DNA of 64,000 nucleotides, taken from NCBI RefSeq assembly GCF_900102545.1, contig NZ_FNBN01000001.1:668477-732476 (forward strand). Reading direction: 5' to 3'. The stretch comes from Chitinophaga filiformis. Lineage in GTDB: Bacteria > Bacteroidota > Bacteroidia > Chitinophagales > Chitinophagaceae. The translations under genes and the position numbers were made by a program. Below are positions 44,082-54,066 of this stretch, one piece after another. Every line of letters begins with the position of its first letter. Within the stretch, counting starts at the first letter, position 1. The notes beneath the pieces were generated by a model that worked only from the letters and a program-made list of their open reading frames with translations, had not been told where the DNA came from and did not search any database.

Positions 44082-46178
44082 CTAAGCAGTTTTGTTTACT
44101 AATTTCAGTAAGCCGGGAACTTTTTCCCTGGTATGTTGTGGTTTAAATATCATAATGACGGATACTCCATCCTTATTCTTAACGGATAGTTTTCCCTCCA
44201 GTTGCTCGCTTAATGTTTCCATGAGGGTGATGCCCATGGAAGCATGTCTCCTTTTTTCAAAATCTGCCGGTAGTCCTTTCCCGTCGTCTTTCACTGAGAG
44301 CAGGACATTATTATCTGCGATATAATGCAGGTTAACTGTTATGGTTCCTTCACTACCGGCCGGGAATGCGTATTTGAATGAATTGGTGATAGCCTCATTC
44401 AGGATCAGCCCGATTGGGACGGCCTGACAAACCTCCAGGTATACATCGGCTATCTGCAAATCAAAAGAAATCTGCTGTAATCCGGCAAAGCTATCTCTAA
44501 AATATGCAACAAGTTCCCTGATATATATATCCATATCAACTACGGCCATACTTCCGGACAGGTACAATTTCTGATGAATGAGAGAAATGGCCTGCATCCG
44601 GTGCCGGCTTTCCTGGATGGCCGCCAGCGCATTTTCATCGTCCAGGTGGGCCGCTTGTGCGTTCAGCAGCCGCATGATGATCTGCAGGTTATCCCTCACC
44701 CGGTGATGGATTTCCTTTACGAGCCATTCCTTCTCTGCCACCAGTTTGCGTTGTGTGCAAAGCAATACATGCAGGGATTTATGTTGCTCATGGATCTCCC
44801 GCTGCTGTAAATGCAATTGCCGGTTGACGTTCTGTTTCAGCTGATAACGGTTATAACCCAGTATCAGTAATATCACCAGCATCAATGTGCCTCCTATGAT
44901 CACATTTCCTTCCAGGCGGGCCCGTTGCAGATCGTTCTTTTGCAGCAGTCCCTGGCGGGTCAGCAATTGTATGCTCTGTTCCTTCAGCAACAGGTCCTGG
45001 TCTTTTTTCTCGATTTCATATTGCATCTGCAGCTGTGCGATCTCCCTTGTTTTTTCTTCACCGTAGAGAGAATCCTGCAGCGATTTATACTGTTGATAAT
45101 AGACGATCGCATCAGCATAATTTCCCAACGCAGAATCTGCCCGGAAAAGGTACTTGTAATCATTTAACAGCTCGTAAGTATACCCACCGTTTTTACAATA
45201 GATCTCATAGTTTTTCCCGTACCACTTTACTTGTTCATAATCTTTTGTTGCCAGGAAATATTTGATCATAGCCACATATATTCCATCCTGCATATAGTGG
45301 GAGGCGCCGAACAGCCTGGATAAACATTTTAACTTTTTCACACGGGCATAAGCTTCTTCATACCGGCCCAGGCTGAGATAGCTGTTAACCAGTCCCGCTG
45401 ACAAAGTGATCTTGTCTTCATCAGAAGTAATATGGTAGTGTTTCTCCATATCGTTCAATATGTGAATAGCCTCCTCCGATCTGCCCAGGCTTTGCAGCGT
45501 GTTGGCAATGTTCGGAAGCAAGGTCAGAATAGAAGTCGTATCATTCCATTTCTTTGCTACGCCCAATGATTTTTTAAAATATGTCAATGCCTGTGCATAG
45601 TCTGCCAGGTGATAGAATGTAAGTCCTAACCTGTTGTAAATGGTACAAAGCATCAGGGTGGTGTCCTGTTGACTTTCTGCAGTTTTTACCGCCAGAAAAC
45701 CATTCTTCAGGGCTATTTTATAGTTACCCATCTGGCCGTGTACATTTCCCAGCAGGTCATAAATACCCTGCAAATTGGGATACTGTATCTCCTTATAAAT
45801 AGCCAGTGCCTCTTCCAGTGCTGACAGCGCTGGTGCCAGCACACCCCGGTGATTATGGCAGTCGCCCAACATCTGTAACGCCATTGCCTCTTTCAGCTTG
45901 TTAGCAGCTGTTTTATACAGTGCAACAGCCTTTTCATAACAGGCAATTTTTTGTGTCAGTCCATCCTCCGAATAGGTATCATATCCTCTTGCCATTTCCA
46001 TCCAGGCATCTCCGATCCCTTCGGGCACAGGATGCTGCACCTTCTGCCGGGTAGAAAGTGACTGTATCAAATTTAGTTGTGCAACTACTACAGTGGGCCA
46101 GGAACATAATATCACAAAATAGAGCCGCAGTACCCATGTATAGCAACTGCTAATATGGTCCCCATGTCTTTCAGGCAT
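44082..46178 (-). CDS. TPR sensor histidine kinase (HisKA_2), paralogue A
   Basis: A 698-residue kinase: an N-terminal signal or membrane segment, a TPR region (about 60-360, e.g. YKIALKNGFLAVKTAESQ, YYQQYKSLQDSLYGEEKTR), a single membrane helix (GGTLMLVILLILGYNRY), then a HisKA_2 dimerisation/phospho-acceptor domain and a HATPase. The His box reads EIHHRVRDNLQ, where its two paralogues have RVKNNLQ. The nucleotide-binding boxes are NEAITNSFKYAF and DDGKGLP. It is separated from the response regulator by 1 nt and overlaps paralogue B by 8 nt (ATGCCTGA). It probably senses a periplasmic signal through the TPRs. Confidence 0.92.
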   Translation of the reverse strand: MPERHGDHISSCYTWVLRLYFVILCSWPTVVVAQLNLIQSLSTRQKVQHPVPEGIGDAWMEMARGYDTYSEDGLTQKIACYEKAVALYKTAANKLKEAMALQMLGDCHNHRGVLAPALSALEEALAIYKEIQYPNLQGIYDLLGNVHGQMGNYKIALKNGFLAVKTAESQQDTTLMLCTIYNRLGLTFYHLADYAQALTYFKKSLGVAKKWNDTTSILTLLPNIANTLQSLGRSEEAIHILNDMEKHYHITSDEDKITLSAGLVNSYLSLGRYEEAYARVKKLKCLSRLFGASHYMQDGIYVAMIKYFLATKDYEQVKWYGKNYEIYCKNGGYTYELLNDYKYLFRADSALGNYADAIVYYQQYKSLQDSLYGEEKTREIAQLQMQYEIEKKDQDLLLKEQSIQLLTRQGLLQKNDLQRARLEGNVIIGGTLMLVILLILGYNRYQLKQNVNRQLHLQQREIHEQHKSLHVLLCTQRKLVAEKEWLVKEIHHRVRDNLQIIMRLLNAQAAHLDDENALAAIQESRHRMQAISLIHQKLYLSGSMAVVDMDIYIRELVAYFRDSFAGLQQISFDLQIADVYLEVCQAVPIGLILNEAITNSFKYAFPAGSEGTITVNLHYIADNNVLLSVKDDGKGLPADFEKRRHASMGITLMETLSEQLEGKLSVKNKDGVSVIMIFKPQHTREKVPGLLKLVNKTA

Positions 46179-47577
46179 AGTTCGTGATTTCCTCCTTAAA
46201 TTCTGCTGGTCCGGTAAAAGCTTGTTTTTCCCGGTATTTAAAGTTGACCGTAATTATTACACCGTTATGGTGCTGTATGTTCAATGTGCCCTCCAATTGT
46301 TCACTCAATGTATTTATCAGCGTCATTCCCATTGACTTTTTACGGAGCGTCCCGCCGTCGGCAGGGAAACCCTTCCCGTTATCTGCCACAACAAGTGTCA
46401 GTTGCTGATCGCCTGTTTGCTGCAGGGAAACGAGGATCGTACCATTGCCAGTAAACGCATATTTAATGGCATTGGTAATTGCTTCATTCAGGATCAGCCC
46501 CACAGGTACGGCCTGCGATACATCCAGCTTTACGGGTGCGATCTGCAGGTCGAAACTGATCCTGTTCATACCCGGAAAGCCATCCTTGAGATAGATCACC
46601 AGCTCATGGATGTAGGTATGCATGTCTATCAGCGCCATATTCTCCGACTGGTAAAGCTTCTGATGGATCAGGGAGATGGCCTGCATCCGGTACCTGCTTT
46701 CCCTGATGGCATTCAGTGCATCCTTATCATCCAGGAAGGCGGCCTGTGTATTCAACAAGCTCATAACAATCTGGAGGTTATTCTTCACCCGGTGATGGAT
46801 CTCTTTCAAGAGCCACTCCTTTTCTTCCAGCAGTTTATCCTGGGTGCTGATCAGCTCCTGCAGGGAGAGATTCTGCTTATAAATTTCCTCCTGCTGCTGT
46901 TTCATCTGCCTGTTGCTACGTAATTTCAACTGGTACCGGTTATATCCCAGCAACAATAATAGCAGCAACATACCCGCTCCACCAAAGATCACATTTCTGA
47001 TAAACCAGGCACTTTGCAGTCTTGCGTCCTGCAACTGCGCTTCCCGGGTCAGCAGCTCGATGTTCTGTTGTTTCAGTTTCAGCGTCTGGTCTTTCTGTTC
47101 CGTTTTAAACTGTGCCTCCAGCTGGTTCAGTTGATGATGCTTTATTATTTTAAATAAGGAATCATGCAATGCTTTATACAACTGGTAGTGCCGGATAGCA
47201 TCCTGGTAATGGCCCATTGCAGAATCAGCCTTAAACCAGGTGGCATAACTCCGGGCCAGCACCTCCAGCCGACCGTCTCTTTCCGCTGCAGCTACCAGCG
47301 CGGCAGAATATCGCCTTACAGCCTCATATTGTTTTTTATCGTGATAATACCTGATCAATCCTGTATATATGGTTATGCTATCAGTCACTTTGTTTTCCCT
47401 CTCCATAAAAGATGCATAGCGTGCCTCTGCCTTCCCCAGGACAATATTATCTCCTGTATCCGGCAACTTGTTTAAAAGCTGTTGCAGCTTTACTTCTGAT
47501 GGAAGTAGTTTGTTCAGTGCCACGCACTGTAACAAGCAGCCCATCACGCAATAGGAAAGCAACAGTAGCCTAATCAT
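46171..47577 (-). CDS. Sensor histidine kinase (HisKA_2), paralogue B, shortened
   Basis: A 468-residue kinase closely related to A and C in its kinase core (EIHHRVKNNLQIVMSLLNTQ..., NEAITNAIKYAFTG, ADNGKGFP). It has only about 150 residues outside the membrane, against some 400 in the others. The TPRs retained are those next to the membrane (RYYHDKKQYEAVRRYSAALVAA, HYQDAIRHYQLYKALHDSLF). This looks like loss of most repeats after duplication, not a broken gene, since the frame and start are intact. It could still dimerise or act as a modulator. Its stop overlaps the start of A. Confidence 0.9.
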   Translation of the reverse strand: MIRLLLLSYCVMGCLLQCVALNKLLPSEVKLQQLLNKLPDTGDNIVLGKAEARYASFMERENKVTDSITIYTGLIRYYHDKKQYEAVRRYSAALVAAAERDGRLEVLARSYATWFKADSAMGHYQDAIRHYQLYKALHDSLFKIIKHHQLNQLEAQFKTEQKDQTLKLKQQNIELLTREAQLQDARLQSAWFIRNVIFGGAGMLLLLLLLGYNRYQLKLRSNRQMKQQQEEIYKQNLSLQELISTQDKLLEEKEWLLKEIHHRVKNNLQIVMSLLNTQAAFLDDKDALNAIRESRYRMQAISLIHQKLYQSENMALIDMHTYIHELVIYLKDGFPGMNRISFDLQIAPVKLDVSQAVPVGLILNEAITNAIKYAFTGNGTILVSLQQTGDQQLTLVVADNGKGFPADGGTLRKKSMGMTLINTLSEQLEGTLNIQHHNGVIITVNFKYREKQAFTGPAEFKEEITNYA

Positions 47578-47755
47578 AAATTAATTATTTTAATACGTCT
47601 CTCCTACGACCAATGTTTTCTATTATTTGCGCTAATTGTTCTTGTCTTATATTGGGACGGCTAGCTGGCATTGTATTTTAAAGATTGGCTTGATTGCTTG
47701 AGGGACAGGAAAAGTACAACATTTTTTACGTCCAGGCAATGTCTTATCCCGCCGC

Positions 47756-50023
47756 TTATCCGATTTGTTGTTTAAATGACACAATCACCGATACACCTTC
47801 ATCCTCCCGGATGCTGATAGTGCCCTCCAGTTGTTCTGCAAGCGTTTCCATCAGGCGGGTGCCCATAGAGCCTTGTGTAAACACATCAAATCCCGGCAGG
47901 AACCCCTGTCCGTTGTCGGAAACACTGAGTATTAACTGGCCGTCCAGTGTGCGAAGTAAGGATACAATAATAGTTCCCTGCTCATTCCCACCGAAGGCAT
48001 ACTTAATAGCATTTGTAAGTGCTTCATTGAGTATGAGGCCAACGGGTACCGCCTGGGATACGTCCAGCTGTACCGGGGCAATCTGCAGATCAAAATAAAT
48101 CCGCTGTATACCTTCAAAATTATCTTTCAGGTAAGCGATCAGCTCACGGATATAGGTTGGCATATCTATCAATGCCATATTTTCTGACTGATATAATTTC
48201 TGATGGATCAGGGAAATTGCTTGCATGCGGTGTTTACTCTCACTGATGGCCCTCACGGCATCCGCATCGTGCAGGTAAGCTGCCTGGGTATTCAGCAGGC
48301 TCATAACAATTTGCAGGTTATTCTTTACCCGGTGGTGGATCTCTTTTACCAGCCATTCCTTTTCCTCCAGCAGCTTGTCCTGCGTGGTGATCAGTTCCTG
48401 CAGGGCAAGGTTTTGTTTATAAATTTCATCCTGTTTCTGCTGCAATTGTTTATTGTTCTGCTGTTTCATCAGGTAACGGTTAAAGCCCAGTCCCAGCAGC
48501 AGCAATAGCATAAAGGCCCCGAAGATGATCACATTGCGCGTAAGCCTGGCCTGGTTCAGCGCTGACTGCTGCAATTGTCCCTGCCGGGTCAGCAGTTGAA
48601 TATTCTGTTGTTGCAGCCGGATATCCTTGTCTTTTTTATCGATGTCAAACTGCACCTGTAACCTGGCAATCTGGCCAGCTTTCGCTACATGAAATAACGA
48701 ATCGTTCATTAGCTTATATTCCTGGTAATGTTTGATGGCGGCGGGATAATTCTTCAATGCGGAATCTGCCTGGAACCAGCATAAATAGTTATGGGATAAG
48801 ACATTGACCAATCCTATATTTCTACAAACGTCATCCTGCAATGAACAATAGTAGGACGCTTCCACGTACTGTCGGTTGGCAAGGTAGTACATGACCAATG
48901 CATCATAGATCATTGTCTGATAATAATTGTATGCCGACATCTGCCGCGAGAAGCTTTGCAGCTGTGGAATAAACGCCTTTGCCTTGTCATACTGACCCAT
49001 TGCCGTATAACATTTCACCATATTGGCAGAGATCCAGAGGCGATCTTTAAAGATCGGTCGCCGGTATATTTCAACGATCTTGTTCAATAATGCCAGCGCA
49101 GCTTCCGGTTGCCCGGTCTGAAGATAGGTACCGACAATATTGGTGCTCACGACCAGGAAAGAAACGGTGTCTTTGTAGCGGTTGGCAATTTTCAGCGCCG
49201 CACGCAGGCTTTCCATTGCCTCTTTATAGTCGCCCAGCTGATAATAAGTAATCCCCAACCTATTGTAAATAGTGCAGAGCTGCAAGCTGCTGTCATGCTG
49301 TTCTTCCGCCGTTTTTACGGCCATGAGCCCGTAAGTCATACCCAGGCTGTAGTCGCCCGAACTCGTAGCTATAATCCCCAGCAGGTCATACACTCCCTGG
49401 AGGTCTTTCTTTCCTGTCTCCTTATAAAGTACAAGCGATTTATTTAAAAGGACGACCGCCTCCCTGAATTTACCCCAGCAGTGGTAACAATCACCTGTCA
49501 TTTTCAGGGCATAGGCCTCATTCTTCTTATCACCGGCGCTATGGTACAGGGCCGTCGCCTGCTCATACAGATGGATTCTTTCTTTCAGCGGCGGTTCTTC
49601 ATCAATTGAAAAGTAGTTGCCGTACTCCATTAATACATCGCCAAGGTCGCCTGGCAGGTCGGCAGACTGTAAGATGGTCCGTGCTTTCAGAATGGCAGCT
49701 TTTCCATCCTCGGGCATCCCTTTTTCCCTGTACACTTTCGAGTAGTAATAAAGACATCTGGCCTCCAAACGAGGATCTTTCACATGCGCATTAATCCGGG
49801 AGGCCCGTTCTACATATAATTGTCCGCTGTCCAGATCGGCTGTCTTTTCACCATTCCGGTCCACATAAGCATGGGCAAGTTGTAAGAGGATATTGATCTT
49901 TAGTGTATCTGTATTGGCTTTCAACAGCTTTTGCTGTAATATAGGGACAGAGGGTTCAGGCTGGCCCATACACGATAGTATGCCCCAAAGCATCATATGG
50001 AAGACCAGCGATAGCCTATACAT
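47756..50023 (-). CDS. TPR sensor histidine kinase (HisKA_2), paralogue C
   Basis: A 755-residue kinase, the first in transcription order. A signal segment is followed by about eight TPRs (e.g. GKFREAVVLLNKSLVLYKET, GDYKEAMESLRAALKIANRY, GQYDKAKAFIPQLQSFSRQ). A membrane helix (NVIIFGAFMLLLLLGLGFN) precedes a coiled linker with EEKEWLVKEIHHRVKNNLQ and the HATPase domain (NEALTNAIKYAFGG, SDNGQGFLPG). Identity to B is high across the kinase core, indicating recent tandem duplication. It is 178 nt upstream of B with no obvious terminator, so all four genes may be one operon. Confidence 0.92.
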   Translation of the reverse strand: MYRLSLVFHMMLWGILSCMGQPEPSVPILQQKLLKANTDTLKINILLQLAHAYVDRNGEKTADLDSGQLYVERASRINAHVKDPRLEARCLYYYSKVYREKGMPEDGKAAILKARTILQSADLPGDLGDVLMEYGNYFSIDEEPPLKERIHLYEQATALYHSAGDKKNEAYALKMTGDCYHCWGKFREAVVLLNKSLVLYKETGKKDLQGVYDLLGIIATSSGDYSLGMTYGLMAVKTAEEQHDSSLQLCTIYNRLGITYYQLGDYKEAMESLRAALKIANRYKDTVSFLVVSTNIVGTYLQTGQPEAALALLNKIVEIYRRPIFKDRLWISANMVKCYTAMGQYDKAKAFIPQLQSFSRQMSAYNYYQTMIYDALVMYYLANRQYVEASYYCSLQDDVCRNIGLVNVLSHNYLCWFQADSALKNYPAAIKHYQEYKLMNDSLFHVAKAGQIARLQVQFDIDKKDKDIRLQQQNIQLLTRQGQLQQSALNQARLTRNVIIFGAFMLLLLLGLGFNRYLMKQQNNKQLQQKQDEIYKQNLALQELITTQDKLLEEKEWLVKEIHHRVKNNLQIVMSLLNTQAAYLHDADAVRAISESKHRMQAISLIHQKLYQSENMALIDMPTYIRELIAYLKDNFEGIQRIYFDLQIAPVQLDVSQAVPVGLILNEALTNAIKYAFGGNEQGTIIVSLLRTLDGQLILSVSDNGQGFLPGFDVFTQGSMGTRLMETLAEQLEGTISIREDEGVSVIVSFKQQIG

Positions 50024-50149
50024 AAGTTAAATAGTTTTTGTCCCTGCAGCCGTAGGTAGCTACAATAATCCGATATTGTTTTTAATAATTCTTTCTATTC
50101 GATAATATGTACAAGAGAATCGATAAAACGGCAGTTGCCGTGAGAGGAT

Positions 50150-50605
50150 TTATTCAATAGTACGCAGGAACTCGAGCAATAATTTGTCTTTCAGCATGCC
50201 GGTATAAAGGGCTTTCGTTCTGTAAGAAGTATCCAGCACCACCCAGGCAGGATATGCTGCATGATGTTGCATCAGCTTCGCGGCCAGCGCATGTACACCT
50301 TGGGTACCGTAGGGGATAAAGGAATAAGTAGTATCATTAAACACAATGGGTTGGCGACTTTCAGCATTCAGGGCTACATAGTAGTATTTCTCAGATAACA
50401 GTTGCTGCACTGCCGGGGAACGTTCGATCTGCCTATCCTGCATTTTGCAGTAACTGCACCAGTCGGTATAGATCTTAATGACTATAGGTTTCGGATGTAC
50501 TGCCATACTATCCTGCAGATAGGTAAAAGTAACCGGCCCTTGTTGAGCAAGGAGCGGTGCTGTTAGCAATATATATATGATGCAGATGAAAAACTTGCGT
50601 ATCAT
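50150..50605 (-). CDS. Exported thioredoxin-fold protein
   Basis: A 151-residue protein with signal MIRKFFICIIYILLTAPLLA. The active-site motif is WCSYC (IYTDWCSYCKMQ), a CxxC that could reduce or isomerise disulfides or deliver metal in the periplasm. The cis-Pro is probably in QHHAAYPAWVVL. The sequence resembles thioredoxin-like (DUF255-type) proteins. Its start codon overlaps the stop of the TonB receptor by one base (TAATG), so both are translated together. The receptor plug has a CxxC pair that this thioredoxin could maintain. Confidence 0.85.
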   Translation of the reverse strand: MIRKFFICIIYILLTAPLLAQQGPVTFTYLQDSMAVHPKPIVIKIYTDWCSYCKMQDRQIERSPAVQQLLSEKYYYVALNAESRQPIVFNDTTYSFIPYGTQGVHALAAKLMQHHAAYPAWVVLDTSYRTKALYTGMLKDKLLLEFLRTIE

Positions 50606-52896
50606 TATTTGAACAGGTTATATCTCACTCCCAGAAATCCCCTGATACCCTGCAGCGGCGCATAGTTATATTCAGTGTCGAATGTATAACCATTGGGATT
50701 ATTCACCGGATCATTCACATGTTTATCAAAGGGATCAAAAGGTCTCATCAATGCATATTTAGGTACATAGTTCAGCAGATTCTTTACACCACCGTATACC
50801 TCCCATCCTTTGGCAAACTTCTTTGTGACCTGTGCGTTGGCCAGCAGGAACCACGGTGAATATTCGGGCCTGTAGTCTTTAGGTTGTATGGGCAGGCGCA
50901 TAGGGCCATTCCAGTTGCCGGTAAGATCAATTCCAAAACCAGCCGGCAGACTATAGCTGATAGTAAAAGTACCAGACCATTTAGGCGCATCTATTTGCCT
51001 GCTTTTTACCGGGATACCTGCCGCATTTTCATCTATCTGGTATACATCCATGTAAGTGATACCGGCAAGCACTTTCAGTGGGAAAGCAAAGGCGGCATCC
51101 ACATTCAGCGAGGCACCTTGTGAAACTGCATGTCCGCGTAGATTATCATAGATGATCTTATCAGGGTCGGTATCGAAATCACCAGTGATCTTATTGGTGA
51201 AATAAGAGTAGAAGCCGGTAGCATCGAGGTTGATGAAGGCGGTATTCATCGGGATCTTCAGCACATAGTTCAGGTTCGCGTTGTAAGATTTCTCAGGTTT
51301 CAGCGCTTCTGCTATGACTACCTGCCGGGAGCCGGTCAGTGCCGCATGATCTTCCGTAAACAGGTTCACTACACGGAAGCCAGTACCCAGGCTGGCCCTG
51401 AGCGTATTATTCGCGTCAGGCGTCCACTTATAGGCGATACGGGGAGAATGGATACTACCGTGATTTTTGTCATGGTCGTAGCGATACCCCAGCAGCAGTT
51501 TATGTTTTCTGGCAAAAGACCACTCGTCCTGTACAAAGGCACCCGGTAGAGGCGTTTTAGCGGGCATGTTAAGCTTACCATCTTCTGAAAGTGTAGCGGG
51601 TGTGTTATCGTCATACCAGGTGTAGCGGTAAGAGATGCCGGTCAGCAGGTTATGCTTTTCACCCAATTGTTTATCCCAGTAGAGTTGTGTAAATCCTACA
51701 TGTTGTGTAGCCATGTAGGGCACTCGACCATAGTAAGAGTTCTGTTCATGCCTGTTGTAAGAGTATTGCAGCATGATCTTTTCTTTTACCGGAAGCTGGT
51801 ACATACCGATCAGTTCTACTCTTTTGGTATAAATGCTTTCTCCGTAGATGCTGTCGCTACCGCGCCAGGCTTTCGTCCAGCGCATATCGCCACCCCAGCG
51901 GTCCTCATATACATATCTGGCAGCGATACTGGCCTGCCGGTTTTCCTTACGGCGGAAGGACCATTTATTAAAAACGGAGATACGGTTTTGTATGGTCAGG
52001 TCGGTGAAGCCGTCGCCGTTATTATCTTTTGGGTGCTGATAGTTGAACCAGCTGACGCCAAATAAGCCGGAGGCTTTGCCTGCATTGACTTTCATGGCGG
52101 CGTCTATATTATACTCTCCCCAGCTGGAACTAAATATGTCTGCGCTGACGAGGGGAGCGTTTAATGGGTTTCTCGTGATCACGTTCACAATACCTCCCAT
52201 TGCTTCAGAGCCGTATAAGGAGGAGCCAGGGCCTTTTACTACTTCAATACGTTCCACCATGCTCATAGGAATACCACTCAGGCCATATACGGTCGACAAG
52301 GCACTTACGATCGGCATACCATCTATCAGGATCATGGTGTATGCGCCTTCCATCCCGTTGATGTGAATGTCGCCTGTATTACAAACGTTACAGTTCAGCT
52401 GAGGCCTTACGCCATTTACCATACCGATGGACTCTAACAGGGAGGGGGAGGGATTTTTCTGAAAATATTTAGGGGTATAGACTTCTACTGGCACCGGACT
52501 TTCTGTCCTGCTAACCGGCTTCAGGGTACCGGTCACTACGACATCATTCAGTTTGGTTACGTCCTGCTGCAGTCTTATCTGCAGGGAGATCTTTCCAGCT
52601 GCGGTAACCGTCACTTTCCTGGAGTAGGACATAAAGCCTGTAGCGGAGGATTTTAGCGTATAAGTGCCTGCTTTCACATTGTTCAACCTGAAATAGCCGG
52701 TAGAGTCGGTGGCTACACCTGCCTTGTTTTCTGCCAGGTACACGTTGGCCAGGTAGACTGGTTGTCCTTCAGACAGTACATATCCGCTGATGGTACCTGT
52801 GGAAGATTGCGCTGTCCCTGCCGAGGGAAACGCCAGGCAAACAACGGATATCAATAAAGATATTTTTAAATATGCAAAAGTATAAGTACGGATCAT
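50605..52896 (-). CDS. TonB-dependent outer-membrane receptor with regulatory-like front domain
   Basis: A 763-residue receptor: signal to about residue 29 (SAGTAQ), a carboxypeptidase-regulatory-like beta-sandwich (GTISGYVLSEGQPVYLANVYL..., 33-110), a plug with LNDVVVTGT and IHINGMEGAYTMILIDGMP, VERIEVVKGPGSSLYGSEAMGGIVNVITR, then a 22-strand barrel ending GVRYNLFK. Unusual is the Cys pair NCNVCNTGD in the plug, which may bind a metal or form a disulfide. It lacks a SusD partner and is followed by an overlapping thioredoxin gene. It probably imports a siderophore, metal or small cofactor; copper is one possibility but not shown. Confidence 0.9.
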   Translation of the reverse strand: MIRTYTFAYLKISLLISVVCLAFPSAGTAQSSTGTISGYVLSEGQPVYLANVYLAENKAGVATDSTGYFRLNNVKAGTYTLKSSATGFMSYSRKVTVTAAGKISLQIRLQQDVTKLNDVVVTGTLKPVSRTESPVPVEVYTPKYFQKNPSPSLLESIGMVNGVRPQLNCNVCNTGDIHINGMEGAYTMILIDGMPIVSALSTVYGLSGIPMSMVERIEVVKGPGSSLYGSEAMGGIVNVITRNPLNAPLVSADIFSSSWGEYNIDAAMKVNAGKASGLFGVSWFNYQHPKDNNGDGFTDLTIQNRISVFNKWSFRRKENRQASIAARYVYEDRWGGDMRWTKAWRGSDSIYGESIYTKRVELIGMYQLPVKEKIMLQYSYNRHEQNSYYGRVPYMATQHVGFTQLYWDKQLGEKHNLLTGISYRYTWYDDNTPATLSEDGKLNMPAKTPLPGAFVQDEWSFARKHKLLLGYRYDHDKNHGSIHSPRIAYKWTPDANNTLRASLGTGFRVVNLFTEDHAALTGSRQVVIAEALKPEKSYNANLNYVLKIPMNTAFINLDATGFYSYFTNKITGDFDTDPDKIIYDNLRGHAVSQGASLNVDAAFAFPLKVLAGITYMDVYQIDENAAGIPVKSRQIDAPKWSGTFTISYSLPAGFGIDLTGNWNGPMRLPIQPKDYRPEYSPWFLLANAQVTKKFAKGWEVYGGVKNLLNYVPKYALMRPFDPFDKHVNDPVNNPNGYTFDTEYNYAPLQGIRGFLGVRYNLFK

Positions 52897-53070
52897 TTCT
52901 TAATATTATTTAGCCTTATCTAAATTATTATTTTAGACAAATCTAATTATTTATTCAGAAAGTTGTACTCCTTAAGTTAATAATCTGGCATTTTTCAGAG
53001 AAAGTAAAGTGAATATCAAGCCTTACCGGTATAACTATACCGGCAACGTACAAGGCATTTGAAGCGGAAT

Positions 53071-54066
53071 TTATTGTTTCCGGCTCAGTAATTCCTGGAC
53101 CAGGGGAATGTAAGCGCTTTTAGGGAAGTTGGTTTTGAAATAATAGAACAGCTCTATCTGGGCAGCATTTCCCTTATGGTGATCGGGGATATTAGCCAGG
53201 AATTCATTGCCTGCCACCATTTCATGCAGATTGGCGGGGGCGTAGGCGAAAAGCCTGTAGGACTCGTCGAAGCGCTGCCAGAAGTCCATCATACTGGCGC
53301 CGCCCCGGATATATCCTTTTTTAATGAGGTAGCACTTTTTAGCGATCAGCTGGTCCACACCGGGGCTGGAGACATATTTTACATCAAAGGGATCATACAG
53401 GTCTGAGGCGTCCTGGACAATCTGTTTCAGTTCCTTTTCATTCAGGGCTTTGTTTTTTCTGTCGGCGGGATTTTCCAGGCGTTTGCCTACGCTGTTGAGC
53501 AGGTAGTATACCAGCCGGCTTTCCAGGGTAGTGACCATACTTTCATAGAATCCTACTGATACCTGCCCTTTTCTGAGGTGCACCAGTAAGGGCGCTTTCA
53601 GATCAAAGAGGGTGGAGCGCATCCCCCAGAGGGCTCCATTCACAGATCTGGCCGTATCCATGACGCGGTCCATAGCGCTGCTCAGCTGGTCAGGTGAAAA
53701 GGGAGTATCATTATTGAACAGGTCGTGTCCGGCGGCATTGCTGCCAGAATAGATCTTTTTGTCTGCGCTGCCTTCCCGGCTGATGCCAATATCCACGGAA
53801 TCGCCTGGTTCTACATAGAGGACTGACTTAACGTATTTGTTCTCTACGGTGATATAACCGGGTGCATCCATTGGCACTGTCAGGGTAAACTGGTGATTGG
53901 TTACTTTTCCGGCGCTTTGTTTATAGAGTGAGTTGAAATATGTTCCGATAGGCTTGTAGACAAATACATCAATACTATCGGGAGCATCCGGTACTTTTCC
54001 TGTAATAACAACCTGTTGCGCGAATGCGGTGAATGGAATCAATAGGATAAATAGTACTTTTCTCAT
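53071..54066 (-). CDS. DUF4369-like protein lacking a thioredoxin domain
   Basis: A 331-residue exported protein (start MRKVLFILLIPFTAFAQQ at 54066, preferred over a reading 15 residues longer). The N-terminal third resembles DUF4369 (VVITGKVPDAPDSIDVFVYKP...GYITVENKYVKSVLYVEPGDSVDI), the domain that precedes thioredoxin in Bacteroidota TlpA-like proteins. The rest is helical and the protein ends at about the point where such proteins start their thioredoxin domain (KSAYIPLVQELLSRKQ). It is either a natural stand-alone form or a truncated TlpA relative. The sequence shows no frameshift downstream. Confidence 0.65.
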   Translation of the reverse strand: MRKVLFILLIPFTAFAQQVVITGKVPDAPDSIDVFVYKPIGTYFNSLYKQSAGKVTNHQFTLTVPMDAPGYITVENKYVKSVLYVEPGDSVDIGISREGSADKKIYSGSNAAGHDLFNNDTPFSPDQLSSAMDRVMDTARSVNGALWGMRSTLFDLKAPLLVHLRKGQVSVGFYESMVTTLESRLVYYLLNSVGKRLENPADRKNKALNEKELKQIVQDASDLYDPFDVKYVSSPGVDQLIAKKCYLIKKGYIRGGASMMDFWQRFDESYRLFAYAPANLHEMVAGNEFLANIPDHHKGNAAQIELFYYFKTNFPKSAYIPLVQELLSRKQ

